Assembly (NCBI RefSeq): GCF_030542105.1
Contig: NZ_JAUOFB010000001.1
Span: 558,001 to 622,000 of the forward strand
Source of the DNA: Hymenobacter sp. BT730
GTDB lineage: Bacteria; Bacteroidota; Bacteroidia; Cytophagales; Hymenobacteraceae
Reading direction: 5' to 3'
Length of the DNA stretch: 64,000 nucleotides
In this document: one piece after another, positions 24,501 to 33,000 of the stretch
Numbering within the stretch: position 1 is the stretch's first letter
How the letters are laid out: each line of letters starts with the position of its first letter
Notes under the pieces: generated by a model
What the model saw: only the letters and a program-made list of their open reading frames with translations
Told to the model about the DNA's origin: nothing
Databases searched by the model: none
Made by a program: the position numbers and the translations under genes

Positions 24501-26674
24501 TCACCCTGTACCCGTAAATCACCACCGGAGTAAAAGCCCAGCGCCGTGAGGTTCAGGCTTTTGACATTGCCGCTGAAAGCGTAGCGCGGCGCATTGGGGT
24601 TGCGTAGGTCCACCGTGCCTTTGATGGCGAAGGCCGCATTGGCGTCGCCGGTGCTGCGCGCATCAATGGCGTACTGCTGTCCCGTAATGCCCACCGTAGC
24701 GTCGATGTTACGGTAGGTATAGTCGCCGTAGCGGGCGCGGTCGAGTTTGGCTACCAGCTGGCCGCGCATGGTAGCAGGTTCCAGGCCGGCCCCGGAGTAG
24801 GTGCCCCGGCCGGTTACCGCCCCAATATCGGGCTGTTTGAGCAGACGGCCGAGCTGAAAGTTCTGGAAGGTGAAGCGGGCGTTTACCGGCTCGCGCCCGG
24901 CGGGGCCGGGGCGTAGGTTAGCCGCAATAGTGGCGCCGCCATAAGAGGTATTGGCCCGTAGGTTCAGGGCCAGGTCGTTGGCGGTAGGCCGGCCCCGTAC
25001 GGTGCCGCTCAGCGTGGCGCGCTCCGGCAGCTCAATCACATCCTGCGGAATCAGGCCTGCGGGCAGCAGGTCGTTGATGTCCCGCTTAGTAGTCGTGAGC
25101 TGCCGAATGTTGAGGTCCGTGTACAGCCGGCCATCGGTATTAGGCAAACCCCGAATGCGGCCATCGGCGCGCACCACGGTGTTGCGCAACCCTACAATTT
25201 CTACGTTGTTGAGCGCGAAGTTATCCAGGCGCCCATTCACCCGGCCATTCAGCAGCACTGACTGGTTGGGGCCGCTGGTAAAGGGCTTTTCCGTGATGAG
25301 GTCGGGGGCCAGATACAGGATGTCGCGGAACCCCAGGCGCGTGTTGCGCAGGTCGGCCTCCATGCGCATTTTGCCAATTAGCCTGGAGTCGGCCAACATA
25401 CCTAAAGAGTCGAACCCAATGGCCAGCGTGCGGCGGATGCGGGTGTGCGGCGTCATCAGGTCGAGATTATCCAAGCGAATCTGCACCGAGTCGTAGACCA
25501 CATCCGCCGCCGCGCGGTCTACCCGGAAGCCGCTTTGCTCGCGCCCGCGCAGCAGATCAATTCGGCCGGTAGTGCGGTTGTTGGTATACACCAGGTTGCG
25601 GGTGCGCAGGGCCAGGGAATCAAACAGCATATGGTTGTAGTCCATGGCCGGCAGGCGGGTGCGCTGACGCTTTTCATCCACGTTATCAAAGGCAAACCGC
25701 AGCCCGCTGATATCTGACTCTTTCAACGAAATGCGCCAGCTGGTAGGTGCGCCCGTGGTTTGCGCCACAGCCGAATCCAGCTTCTGCACCGTTTCCACGG
25801 GGTTAATCACGCGCTGCTCTACCGGCACGTTCTCATTTTGGGCAAACGCCACCTCCGAGTTACGCAGCGTCAAGGAGTTCAGCGCAATGCGCTGCCGGAG
25901 CAGGTCAATATTATCGGCTGTTACCTCGGCCTGCCCGATGCGGGTTTTGATGTACTGGCCCGAGGGGTTGTTGCGGTAATTCAGTGCCACGTTCTCCAGG
26001 GTGGCTTTCTCCAGCCCAAACGTGAGCGTAAGCGGTTCAGAAGGCGTGTCGGGTGGTACTTTGGTTTGCGTGATATCGAGGCTGGTGTTCTTCAGGGCGG
26101 CCGACTCTACGCGGTAAATGCTGCGGTCCACATCTACTTCGTTCATGGCCACGGCTGCGTCACCCACGCGGGTACGCACGTTCAGTCCATCTACCTGGTC
26201 TTGGTAGGTGAGGTAGATGTTCTGCAGATGCGCGTCGCCGATATCGTACTTAAAGCCACCGGTAGAGTCGGCGGGCGTTACGGTAGTAGTGTCGCCGGTG
26301 GCAAAGGCCGCCAGAATGTAGTCGAAATTATAGGTGGAATCGGGCTCAGTGCGGGCAATGTGCACGGTACCGTCCGTCAGCTCCAGGGAGCTGATGTTGA
26401 TTTCGGATTTCGTAAGAGCCCACAGGTCCAGGCCCACGGCCAGCTTGCCTACCGAAACCAGTGTATCGCCTTTCTGGTCTTCCAGATACACGCCATCCAG
26501 CGCCAGGCCATGCCGCCAGTCAGTGCGGAACTTCTCAATCCGGACTTCAGTGCCAATTTTATTCTGCAGATAACCCGCTGCCTTGCGGGCCGCATAGTCC
26601 TGCACAGCGGGAAACTGCAGGGCCACCACCAGCCCAATAACGAGCAGCAAGACCAGGGCTAGCAACCCCAGCAC
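21536..26674 (-). CDS. tamB: TamB-family translocation/assembly module protein
   Basis: 1712 residues: one N-terminal membrane helix (LALVLLLVIGLVVALQF), a very long repetitive beta-strand region of AsmA/TamB type that should form a hydrophobic groove across the periplasm, and the C-terminal TamB (DUF490) domain (NRFIAENPL, QVLTDQLNSLTGEYLAG, GLELGVDSYAA, DVSIEYNVLPDGRLRLRAFR). It is thought to move lipids or help outer-membrane protein assembly together with the barrel encoded just downstream. The only usual start in the frame is the GTG at 26674, yet the codons before it (SLPTSARRALYA) look like the basic flank of the membrane helix, so translation may begin at a rarer codon up to about 50 bases upstream. 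Confidence 0.9.
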   Translation of the reverse strand: MLGLLALVLLLVIGLVVALQFPAVQDYAARKAAGYLQNKIGTEVRIEKFRTDWRHGLALDGVYLEDQKGDTLVSVGKLAVGLDLWALTKSEINISSLELTDGTVHIARTEPDSTYNFDYILAAFATGDTTTVTPADSTGGFKYDIGDAHLQNIYLTYQDQVDGLNVRTRVGDAAVAMNEVDVDRSIYRVESAALKNTSLDITQTKVPPDTPSEPLTLTFGLEKATLENVALNYRNNPSGQYIKTRIGQAEVTADNIDLLRQRIALNSLTLRNSEVAFAQNENVPVEQRVINPVETVQKLDSAVAQTTGAPTSWRISLKESDISGLRFAFDNVDEKRQRTRLPAMDYNHMLFDSLALRTRNLVYTNNRTTGRIDLLRGREQSGFRVDRAAADVVYDSVQIRLDNLDLMTPHTRIRRTLAIGFDSLGMLADSRLIGKMRMEADLRNTRLGFRDILYLAPDLITEKPFTSGPNQSVLLNGRVNGRLDNFALNNVEIVGLRNTVVRADGRIRGLPNTDGRLYTDLNIRQLTTTKRDINDLLPAGLIPQDVIELPERATLSGTVRGRPTANDLALNLRANTSYGGATIAANLRPGPAGREPVNARFTFQNFQLGRLLKQPDIGAVTGRGTYSGAGLEPATMRGQLVAKLDRARYGDYTYRNIDATVGITGQQYAIDARSTGDANAAFAIKGTVDLRNPNAPRYAFSGNVKSLNLTALGFYSGGDLRVQGDLDANLSGSDLNTLNGTLVGNNIVVVSNNQAIPLDSVNARILQVPGRTELDFTSSILQATVRGNTRLGDMGTELQRHIDRYFDLPDVQYRASSVARNFTFEVQVPKSGAQLLPKFVSGLTRISPFSASGSYNSRAADLTVRSDVAYMRYLGTSFDSLKVRVGSDAQKLDYSIALDQIRQDTTLRVPNPSLTGSIANNQIGTRLRIAESDSAERLSLGGVLQVLNGAKTYQFSFAPQLSVDRKQWVVGPNNYLRYTPATGNIEAQNVRLSRNEGAADRFLALQTLPGARNPLQVQIGNFDLYALGRAAGLQDSLIGGTLNGQAVAYNLGRTGQAFTADLTLTQLAYNKYILGDVRAQAVNNVANRYDVTAQLTSQDGNDVRMQGYYEASGAVNIDANIAQLNLKTVEPFSLGQIRETSGALTGDLTIRGTTALPQLRGTVRFREAGFTLSQLGAPYRISGEELVIDDRGLRFDDFAILDSLGSKAIINGYIIPGRSLAQVSQYRLNLTAVTNNFLAVQSKRSDNPLYYGTLFVDSDSRVTGVLNRPAVRTRATVADGSDLTVVVPTEDPVEVQREGIVVFVDKDAPKLDSALAQVIDLDSAEVPTGYDVQANVTVTDRTPFTIVIDEAAGDNLRVRGEGTLDAVLDERGPQSLTGRLGVTEGQYEMSLYDLAERKFDIDPGSFILWTGDPYNAQVNVTAIYKVRAVAADLIANQLDTESAEISNLSRNRLPFEVLLKVTDELLKPTIGFDIRLPENTISPVAAPVRAKLEQLRQPSEQNELNKQVFALLALNRFIAENPLKSTAAPGGIVSNQLRGSASQVLTDQLNSLTGEYLAGLGLELGVDSYAAVSGTGQQYNQTDLNVAVRRQLFNDRLSVRLGTDVPLAGGANQAAGGTSAASQFAGDVSIEYNVLPDGRLRLRAFRNNAYEDIDGQFIRTGMSLIFQRDFNNTQELFTKIAPEVKQAVRTDRRARRAEKASAQDTLKNNALN

Positions 26675-26867
26675 GGCGTATAAAGCGCGGCGAGCGGACG
26701 TGGGTAGAGAGTTGATAACAGAGCAGGGTTAGAGTTCTTCCCTCCCAACGAAAAAAGGAGCATCCGGGTTAGTTTTAGTAGATTTCCAGTAAAAAACCCG
26801 GCAGTAATCCGGCATTTTTCGTAGCCTGATTCCAGTAGTTCCCACCTGTTTCAAGCCCGCGGTCTGT

Positions 26868-26875
26868 TATCTTTC
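26868..26875 (+). promoter_or_regulatory. Possible -7 box TATCTTTC before malQ
   Basis: TATCTTTC lies 23 bases upstream of the malQ ATG and differs from TAnnTTTG only in the last base. No clear -33 TTG. Further upstream a 7-bp inverted repeat ccgggtt / aacccgg (26764-26801) lies in the tamB-malQ divergent gap. Confidence 0.3.
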
Positions 26876-26898
26876 GGCCGCATTCTGCTTCCTCCATT

Positions 26899-29631
26899 AT
26901 GATTATACGGTTTACTCTCCCTTTCCGCACTGAATGGGGCCAGCGCTTTGTGGTGTGCGGCAACCTGCCTGAGCTGGGCGCCTGGCAAGCCGACCAGGGC
27001 TTGTCGCTTCATTACCAGCCCGATACCGGCCTCTGGGCCCAGGAGGTAACCGTGCCCGATGGCGAGCTGAACCTGGAATACAAGTATTTGCTGGTAGATG
27101 AGCGCGACGGCGGCGCTCAGTGGGAGTGGGGCCCCAACCGCCAGGAACAGGTAGCCGCCCAGCAGTTTGAGCGGGTGGTACTGGAGGATTACTGGCGTGC
27201 CCCGGCTCAGCCGGAAAACGAGCTGTTTACGGCGGCCTTCACCCGCGCTCTTATGCGCCACGAGCCCACCGCTGCCCCGCGCCCCAGTGCCCGCCTCGCC
27301 GACTCCGTAGTACGCTTTCAGCTGCCCGCCCCGCGCGTGGATACCAACCACCAGCTCTGCGTGCTGGGCTCCGACCACGCCCTGGGCACCTGGGAAGAGC
27401 GCAAAGCCGTGGTGCTTTCCGACCGGGGCTTTCCCACCTGGTGCGCCGATGTAGCCCTGGAAGATTCCACCCGGCCGGTGTATTACAAGTATGGCATCTG
27501 GGACGCGGCGCAGAAGAAAATTGTGCACCTGGAAGGCGGCGAAAACCGGGTGCTGCTGCCTCCGGCAGAACGACGTACTCTACGCATCCGCCACGATGAA
27601 AGCTTCCGCTACCCCAACGGACCCTGGCGTGGAGCCGGCGTGGCCCTGCCCGTGTTTGCCTTGCGCAGCCGCCACGGCCTGGGCGTAGGCGAGTTCACCG
27701 ACATTCAATTGCTGGTAGACTGGGCCAAGCAAACCGGCCTGAAGATGGTGCAGATTCTGCCCATCAACGATACCACGGCCACGCACACCTGGGTTGATTC
27801 CTATCCCTACGCCGCCATTTCAGTGTTTGCGCTGCACCCGCTCTACCTCAACCTCGACAGCATTGCCCCCCTGGCCGATGCCGGACAGAAGGGCGAGCTG
27901 GATAAGCTGCGCACCGAGCTCAACGCTCTGGACCACGTGGCTTACGAGCCCGTGATGAACGCCAAGTGGAAGTTTGCCCGCCTGCTCTACCAGCAGGAAA
28001 AAGAAGCTTTCCTGGCAGATACCGATTTTCAACACTTTCTGGAAGAGCAGAAAAGCTGGCTGGTGCCCTACGCAGCCTTCTCTGCCTGGCGCGACCGTTT
28101 CGGGACGGCCGATTTTACCCAGTGGCCCGAGGAGTTCCGCACCCCGCCTTCCTTCCATCAGATTATTGACTTCGACAGCGCCGAGTTTGACGAGTACGGC
28201 CTGCACCTTTTCACGCAGTTCCACTTAGATAAGCAGCTGCGTGCGGCCGTGGAATACGCCCGCTACCACGGGGTAGTATTCAAAGGCGACCTGCCCATTG
28301 GCATTTACCGTCACTCCGTAGATGCCTGGACCCAGCCCGAGCTCTACCACATGGACCGGCAGGCCGGCGCCCCACCAGACGACTTCTCGGTAACCGGCCA
28401 GAACTGGCGCTTTCCTACCTACAACTGGGAGCGGATGGCGCAGGACGGCTACGCCTGGTGGCGCCAGCGCCTCACGCACCTTTCGCGCTACTTCGATGCC
28501 CTGCGCATTGACCACATTCTGGGCTTTTTCCGCATCTGGGAAATTCAGGGTGACTCCGTGGAAGGCCTGTTGGGGCGGTTTGCGCCGGCCCTGCCCCTGC
28601 ACCGCGACGAAGTGCGCGACCGGCTGGGCTGGTTCGACTACCGCCGCCTCTGTGAGCCTTACATTCGCTGGCACATGCTGCGCGACATCTTTGGCCAGGA
28701 TGCCGAGGCCGTGCGTCACGAGTTTCTGGAAGATGCCGGCTACGAGGCCTTCCGCCTGCGGGAGGAAGTACGCACGCAGCGCCACATTGAAGCCGTATTT
28801 GAGCACAAGCTGCGGCAGGAGCCCGGCAATGCTGACCACCTGCGCCACATCCGGGACGGGCTTTACAAGCTGGTAAACGAAGTGCTGTTTCTGGAAGAGC
28901 AGGGCACTTACGGCCAGTACCTACACCCGCGTATCACGCTGCAGCATACTTATTCCTATAAGGAGCTGGATGAGGAAACCCGCCAGCGCGTGTGGGATTT
29001 ATACGTTGATTTCTTCTACCGTCGCCACGAGGAGTTCTGGCGCCGGCAGGGCCTGATTAAGCTGCCCGCCGTGCGCTACGCCACCGATATGCTCATCTGT
29101 GGTGAGGACCTGGGCATGGTGCCGGAGTCGGTGCCGGGGGTGATGAAGCAGCTGGGTATTCTGGGCCTGAACATTCAGCGTATGCCCGCCGACCCCAAAA
29201 CCGAGTTTGGCCATCCCGCCGCGGCTCCTTACCTATCCGTGGTAAGCCCCGGCTCCCACGACATGAGTACCGTGCGCGGCTGGTGGGAGGAAGACCGGGA
29301 GAAAACCCTGCGCTTCTTTCAGCAGATTCTGGGCCATTGGGGCGAGCAGGCACCCTTCTACTGCGAGCCATGGGTAGCCCGCGAAATTTTGGTGCAGCAC
29401 CTGTTCTCGCCCGCCATGTGGGCCATTTTTCCCATTCAGGATTTGCTGGCTATAGATGGGCAGCTGCGCCGGCAGAACCCCCAGGACGAGCAGATTAATG
29501 TGCCCGCCAACCCGCAGCACTTCTGGAAATACCGCCTGCACTTGCCGCTGGAAGAGCTACTGACCGCCGAAGAGTTCAACCACACGATGCACGAGCTGGT
29601 AGCGCAAAGCGGCCGGGATAGTGTGTACTAA
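26899..29631 (+). CDS. malQ: 4-alpha-glucanotransferase, DPE2-type with two CBM20 domains
   Basis: 910 residues. Two starch-binding CBM20 modules come first (about 1-110, FTLPFRTEWGQRFVVCGNLP; about 135-240, QLCVLGSDHALGTWEERKAV), then a GH77 catalytic domain. Catalytic motifs: nucleophile Asp in DALRIDHILGFFRIWE, acid/base Glu in CGEDLGMVPESV, and SPGSHDMSTVRGWWEE. The CBM20-CBM20-GH77 order and the long insertion in the catalytic domain match plant DPE2 and the bacterial proteins like it, which transfer glucose from maltose to glycogen-like polymers in the cytosol. No signal peptide. Divergent from tamB; a terminator hairpin follows. The pullulanase at 52310 is a plausible partner in alpha-glucan use. 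Confidence 0.93.
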   Translation: MIIRFTLPFRTEWGQRFVVCGNLPELGAWQADQGLSLHYQPDTGLWAQEVTVPDGELNLEYKYLLVDERDGGAQWEWGPNRQEQVAAQQFERVVLEDYWRAPAQPENELFTAAFTRALMRHEPTAAPRPSARLADSVVRFQLPAPRVDTNHQLCVLGSDHALGTWEERKAVVLSDRGFPTWCADVALEDSTRPVYYKYGIWDAAQKKIVHLEGGENRVLLPPAERRTLRIRHDESFRYPNGPWRGAGVALPVFALRSRHGLGVGEFTDIQLLVDWAKQTGLKMVQILPINDTTATHTWVDSYPYAAISVFALHPLYLNLDSIAPLADAGQKGELDKLRTELNALDHVAYEPVMNAKWKFARLLYQQEKEAFLADTDFQHFLEEQKSWLVPYAAFSAWRDRFGTADFTQWPEEFRTPPSFHQIIDFDSAEFDEYGLHLFTQFHLDKQLRAAVEYARYHGVVFKGDLPIGIYRHSVDAWTQPELYHMDRQAGAPPDDFSVTGQNWRFPTYNWERMAQDGYAWWRQRLTHLSRYFDALRIDHILGFFRIWEIQGDSVEGLLGRFAPALPLHRDEVRDRLGWFDYRRLCEPYIRWHMLRDIFGQDAEAVRHEFLEDAGYEAFRLREEVRTQRHIEAVFEHKLRQEPGNADHLRHIRDGLYKLVNEVLFLEEQGTYGQYLHPRITLQHTYSYKELDEETRQRVWDLYVDFFYRRHEEFWRRQGLIKLPAVRYATDMLICGEDLGMVPESVPGVMKQLGILGLNIQRMPADPKTEFGHPAAAPYLSVVSPGSHDMSTVRGWWEEDREKTLRFFQQILGHWGEQAPFYCEPWVAREILVQHLFSPAMWAIFPIQDLLAIDGQLRRQNPQDEQINVPANPQHFWKYRLHLPLEELLTAEEFNHTMHELVAQSGRDSVY

Positions 29632-29654
29632 GCCCGTCGAAAAAACACTTTGCC

Positions 29655-29693
29655 AAAATGCCGCCGGCTCAGGAGCCGGCGGCATTTTGTTTT
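29655..29693 (+). terminator. Terminator after malQ
   Basis: A 16-bp perfect stem (aaaatgccgccggctc and its complement) with a tiny loop, followed by gtttt. Being A-rich on the left and T-rich on the right it could act in both directions. Confidence 0.85.
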
Positions 29694-29821
29694 ATAACTA
29701 TTCAAGTGGGAGAATTTGCTGTGAGTTTACAAGCAGCTTATCGAATGGAATTAACAAAGTCAACAATAGAGGCAATAGAGAATAGAGCACCAATGCATAT
29801 CGCCTGTTCCACTTATACAGC

Positions 29822-29862
29822 AAAAAAGCCGGGCTTCATACCAGATGGAGCCCGGCTTTTTT
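29822..29862. terminator. Orphan terminator-like hairpin
   Basis: Stem aaaaaagccgggct / agcccggctttttt (29822-29835 and 29849-29862) with a 13-base loop and a T run in the right arm. No annotated gene ends here on either strand: malQ already has its own terminator 130 bp upstream and the adhesin starts downstream on the same strand. Confidence 0.65.
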
Positions 29863-30011
29863 GGGTGAAAATGACCGGTATAAGTGCGGGAGGAAAGTAA
29901 AAGCCAGGTTTGATATCCGGGCCTAAAATTCACCGGCGAGGCGTGGATGGAGTCGAACGAGTGATTGGACCAGTTGGTCGAAATGTGTCCATCTGAAAGT
30001 AAGCTCCACAG

Positions 30012-30019
30012 TAGGTTTG
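30012..30019 (+). promoter_or_regulatory. Possible -7 box TAGGTTTG before adhesin
   Basis: An exact TAnnTTTG match 68 bases upstream of the adhesin ATG. No TTG at the expected -33 distance is visible. Confidence 0.35.
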
Positions 30020-30087
30020 CAGGCCCTACGGAATAGCGCACGTAAGGTTACGCTCAGTTTCAAACTTCTACCCCACACCTCATTTGC

Positions 30088-33000
30088 ATGAAAATACTCT
30101 TACACTCCGTACTTCTACTGCTGGCTTTAGTGCCGTTGGGAGTACAGGGACAAGCCCGGAAGAGGGACTCTATAACTGATATAGATCCAAGTATTTCCAC
30201 GGCCCAGTCTACCACGGCCCGTAAATCGTTGAAGCGCCAGACTACCCCGGTGGCAATGGCTGTTGCTGCTACGTGTATCAACACCACGACGCTCAACTTT
30301 GCTACCCGCACAACGAACGAAGACTGGAAAAACCACGCACCGGTGAATGCGGGAGGTGGCTCTACGAATACAACCATCAGCACTGCGGGCTCTTATGTAG
30401 AGCCGGCCGGAGGCACTCAGACCGGCCTGTATGTGACGCCGGTTAACGGTGCCAATTCCCTGTACTGGGAAGCAGATTATACCAGCACAGCCGACGTCAC
30501 TACCCAGATTACTTATTCCCTCAACCGTCCGGTAAACAACTTCAGCCTGCGGATTCAGGACATTGACCTGGGGGCCCAAGCTTGGGTAGACAAGGTAACC
30601 TTCACGGCTACGCAGGCCGATGGGACAGTGCTAAATCTGTCTTCGACTACGGATGCTACTGTAACGCGTGATGCCGCTTACATTTCCTTGAGCGGCAATA
30701 GCCTCCAGGGGCTTCAGAACGTTGCCGCAAACTCCACGCTGGGCAACGTAACGGTAACATTTAACAAGCCCATCGTTTCTTTTAAGATAACCTACCAGAA
30801 CGTTATTACCGGCATTGCTGATCCGCTGGGGCAGTATATCGCCATTGACTACATGTCGTGGTGTACGCAGGCCAACGTAGCTACTACTTTGTCGGGCACT
30901 AACCACGCCAAGGCGGGCTCAACGGTAACCTACACTGCCACTACTACTGCCAGCGGTGACTATGCCGCTACCGGCGTGCAGCCCAAGGTGCAGTTTACCC
31001 CAGGCACCGTGCTGGCCTCTTACCCCACCGGGAGCACCTACGTGCAATCGACGGGGGTATTGACGTTGCCGACCATTGCCAACCTGGCCATCGGGGCCAG
31101 CAGCACGTCTGTTATTACGTTCGTAATGCCGGCCACTACTGTGAACGGCACGGCCAGTAGCACCATTGGCACCGACGACGCCGACCCGCTGGACAACAAC
31201 GGCTCTGCCGCCGCCGCCAAGGTGACAACCGTGGTAAATACACCGCCCGTACCCACGGCGCTGAGCTCTACCACGCCTCGGGCAGTGTATACGCAGCTGT
31301 CGCCCTTGGCCGCTACCGATGTAAACGGAGATGCTATCAGCACCTTTACCATCACGCAGGCCAGCCTGACTGCGCTGAATACTTCCGGCAAACTGTACGT
31401 CAAGTCGGGGTCTACTTACACGGAAGTTAACGCGGGCAACTTTTCTGGTCTGGTGCTGAGCGCGGCTCAGGCCGCGTCCCTGTACTTTTTGCCGAACAGC
31501 ACGGCGAGTGTCGGTACCGTTAGCTTCAGCTACTATGCCACCGATTCGCAGGGCGACATCAGCACCTCAACGGCGGCCTATTCGCTGAACATCACGAACA
31601 GTGCCCCAGTTGCCGCTACCACTACCTATTCGGGGGCAACTATTTATAGCACCGATGGGCAGAAAGCCATTACAGCGCTGCAGGCTTCGGATGCCGATGG
31701 CACCATTGCTACTTACCAGATTGCCAGCCTGCCTACGGATGGTACGCTGTTCTATAACACCAATGCGGATGGCATCAGCGGTACGTACGTAGCCGTTGCC
31801 AGCGCTAATCTGAACACTCTGAACCTGAGCCCGGCTCAGGCTGCCTCGCTGCGCTTCGACCCTTCCGGCCTGGCCAGCGGCAACGTCATCTTCACGTTCA
31901 CTGCCAAGGACAACAATGGCCAGGTGAGCAACACGGCTACCTATACCATTCCCGTGGCCAGCTCTATTGTCCCGGTTGCTGCCAATACCACCAACTCGGG
32001 TACTATCCTGAGCAGCGCCGGACAAACGACTATCAGCAGCCTGCAGGCTTCGGATGCGGACGGCGCCATTGCTACTTACCAGATTGCCAGCCTGCCCGCA
32101 GACGGAACGCTCTACTACAACAACAACGTCGATGGCGTGAGTGGCACGTATGTCGCCTTCACCAGCGGTAATATCGGCACGGTAACGCTGACCCCGGCGC
32201 AGGCCGCTTCGTTGAAGTTTGACCCATCCGGCGCTTTTAATGGCAACGTGGCCTTTACGTTCACGGCCAAGGATAACGTGGGGAACCTCTCGAACGTGGC
32301 TACCTATACGGTGCCCGTAAGCAACGTGGCCCCGGTAGCCGCCGACGTGACGATGACGACGGCCCAGCCTATTCCCGGCGCGAATGGCCCCACGGCTATT
32401 CCGGCCCTGACGGCTACGGATACCGATGGCACGGTTGCTTCGTATCAGATTTCGGCGCTGCCCGGCAGCGGCACGCTCTCCTACAACACGGCTGCCGATG
32501 GTACCTCGGGCACCTATGTGGCCATTACCAGCGCTATGCTAACTGGCGGCGCTTCCCAGTTAAACCTGACCGCCCAGCAGGCGGCTTCGCTGAAATACGA
32601 CCCCTCGGGCGCCACGAACAGCAACGTTACCTTCACTTACACGGCCACCGACAACAACGGCGCTGTAGATGCTACGCCCGCTACGTTCACCATTACGCTC
32701 GGCAACCAGGCTCCGCGCGCCATTTCCGGTACGAACAGCAGCGTTACAACGACCACGAAAAACGATGCTTACCGGTTGAACTGGACCGCCCCGAATGGCA
32801 CGCTGAATGGCTCGGATGCCGACGGCACCATTGCCTCCTTCACCATTACCGGCGGCTTGCCAAACACCACGACGCAGGGGGAGCTAACCTACTCCACCAC
32901 CGACCTGGGAGTCAATGTGGGGCGTAACAACAACGCTTTGACAATCATTACCACCAGTACTGTTATTCCGGCGGGCGCCTACCTGTATTTCAACCCGGCT

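Larger units (their letters stand above)
29632..30087. other. Intergenic region with two terminator hairpins
   Basis: 456 bp between malQ and the giant adhesin. It holds the malQ terminator (29655-29693), a second strong terminator-like hairpin (29822-29862) with no recognised gene in front, and a possible promoter box (30012-30019). Short open frames here read through the hairpins and show no coding character. A small RNA ending at the second hairpin is possible. Confidence 0.6.

Noticed and set aside
29658..29900. 80-codon open frame after malQ
   Set aside because: It runs through two terminator hairpins and has no coding character or signal.
29940..29975. Motif gttcgactcc on the minus strand resembling a tRNA or tmRNA T-loop
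   Set aside because: The flanks cannot form the five-pair T stem or an acceptor stem, and no anticodon arm is found; chance similarity.
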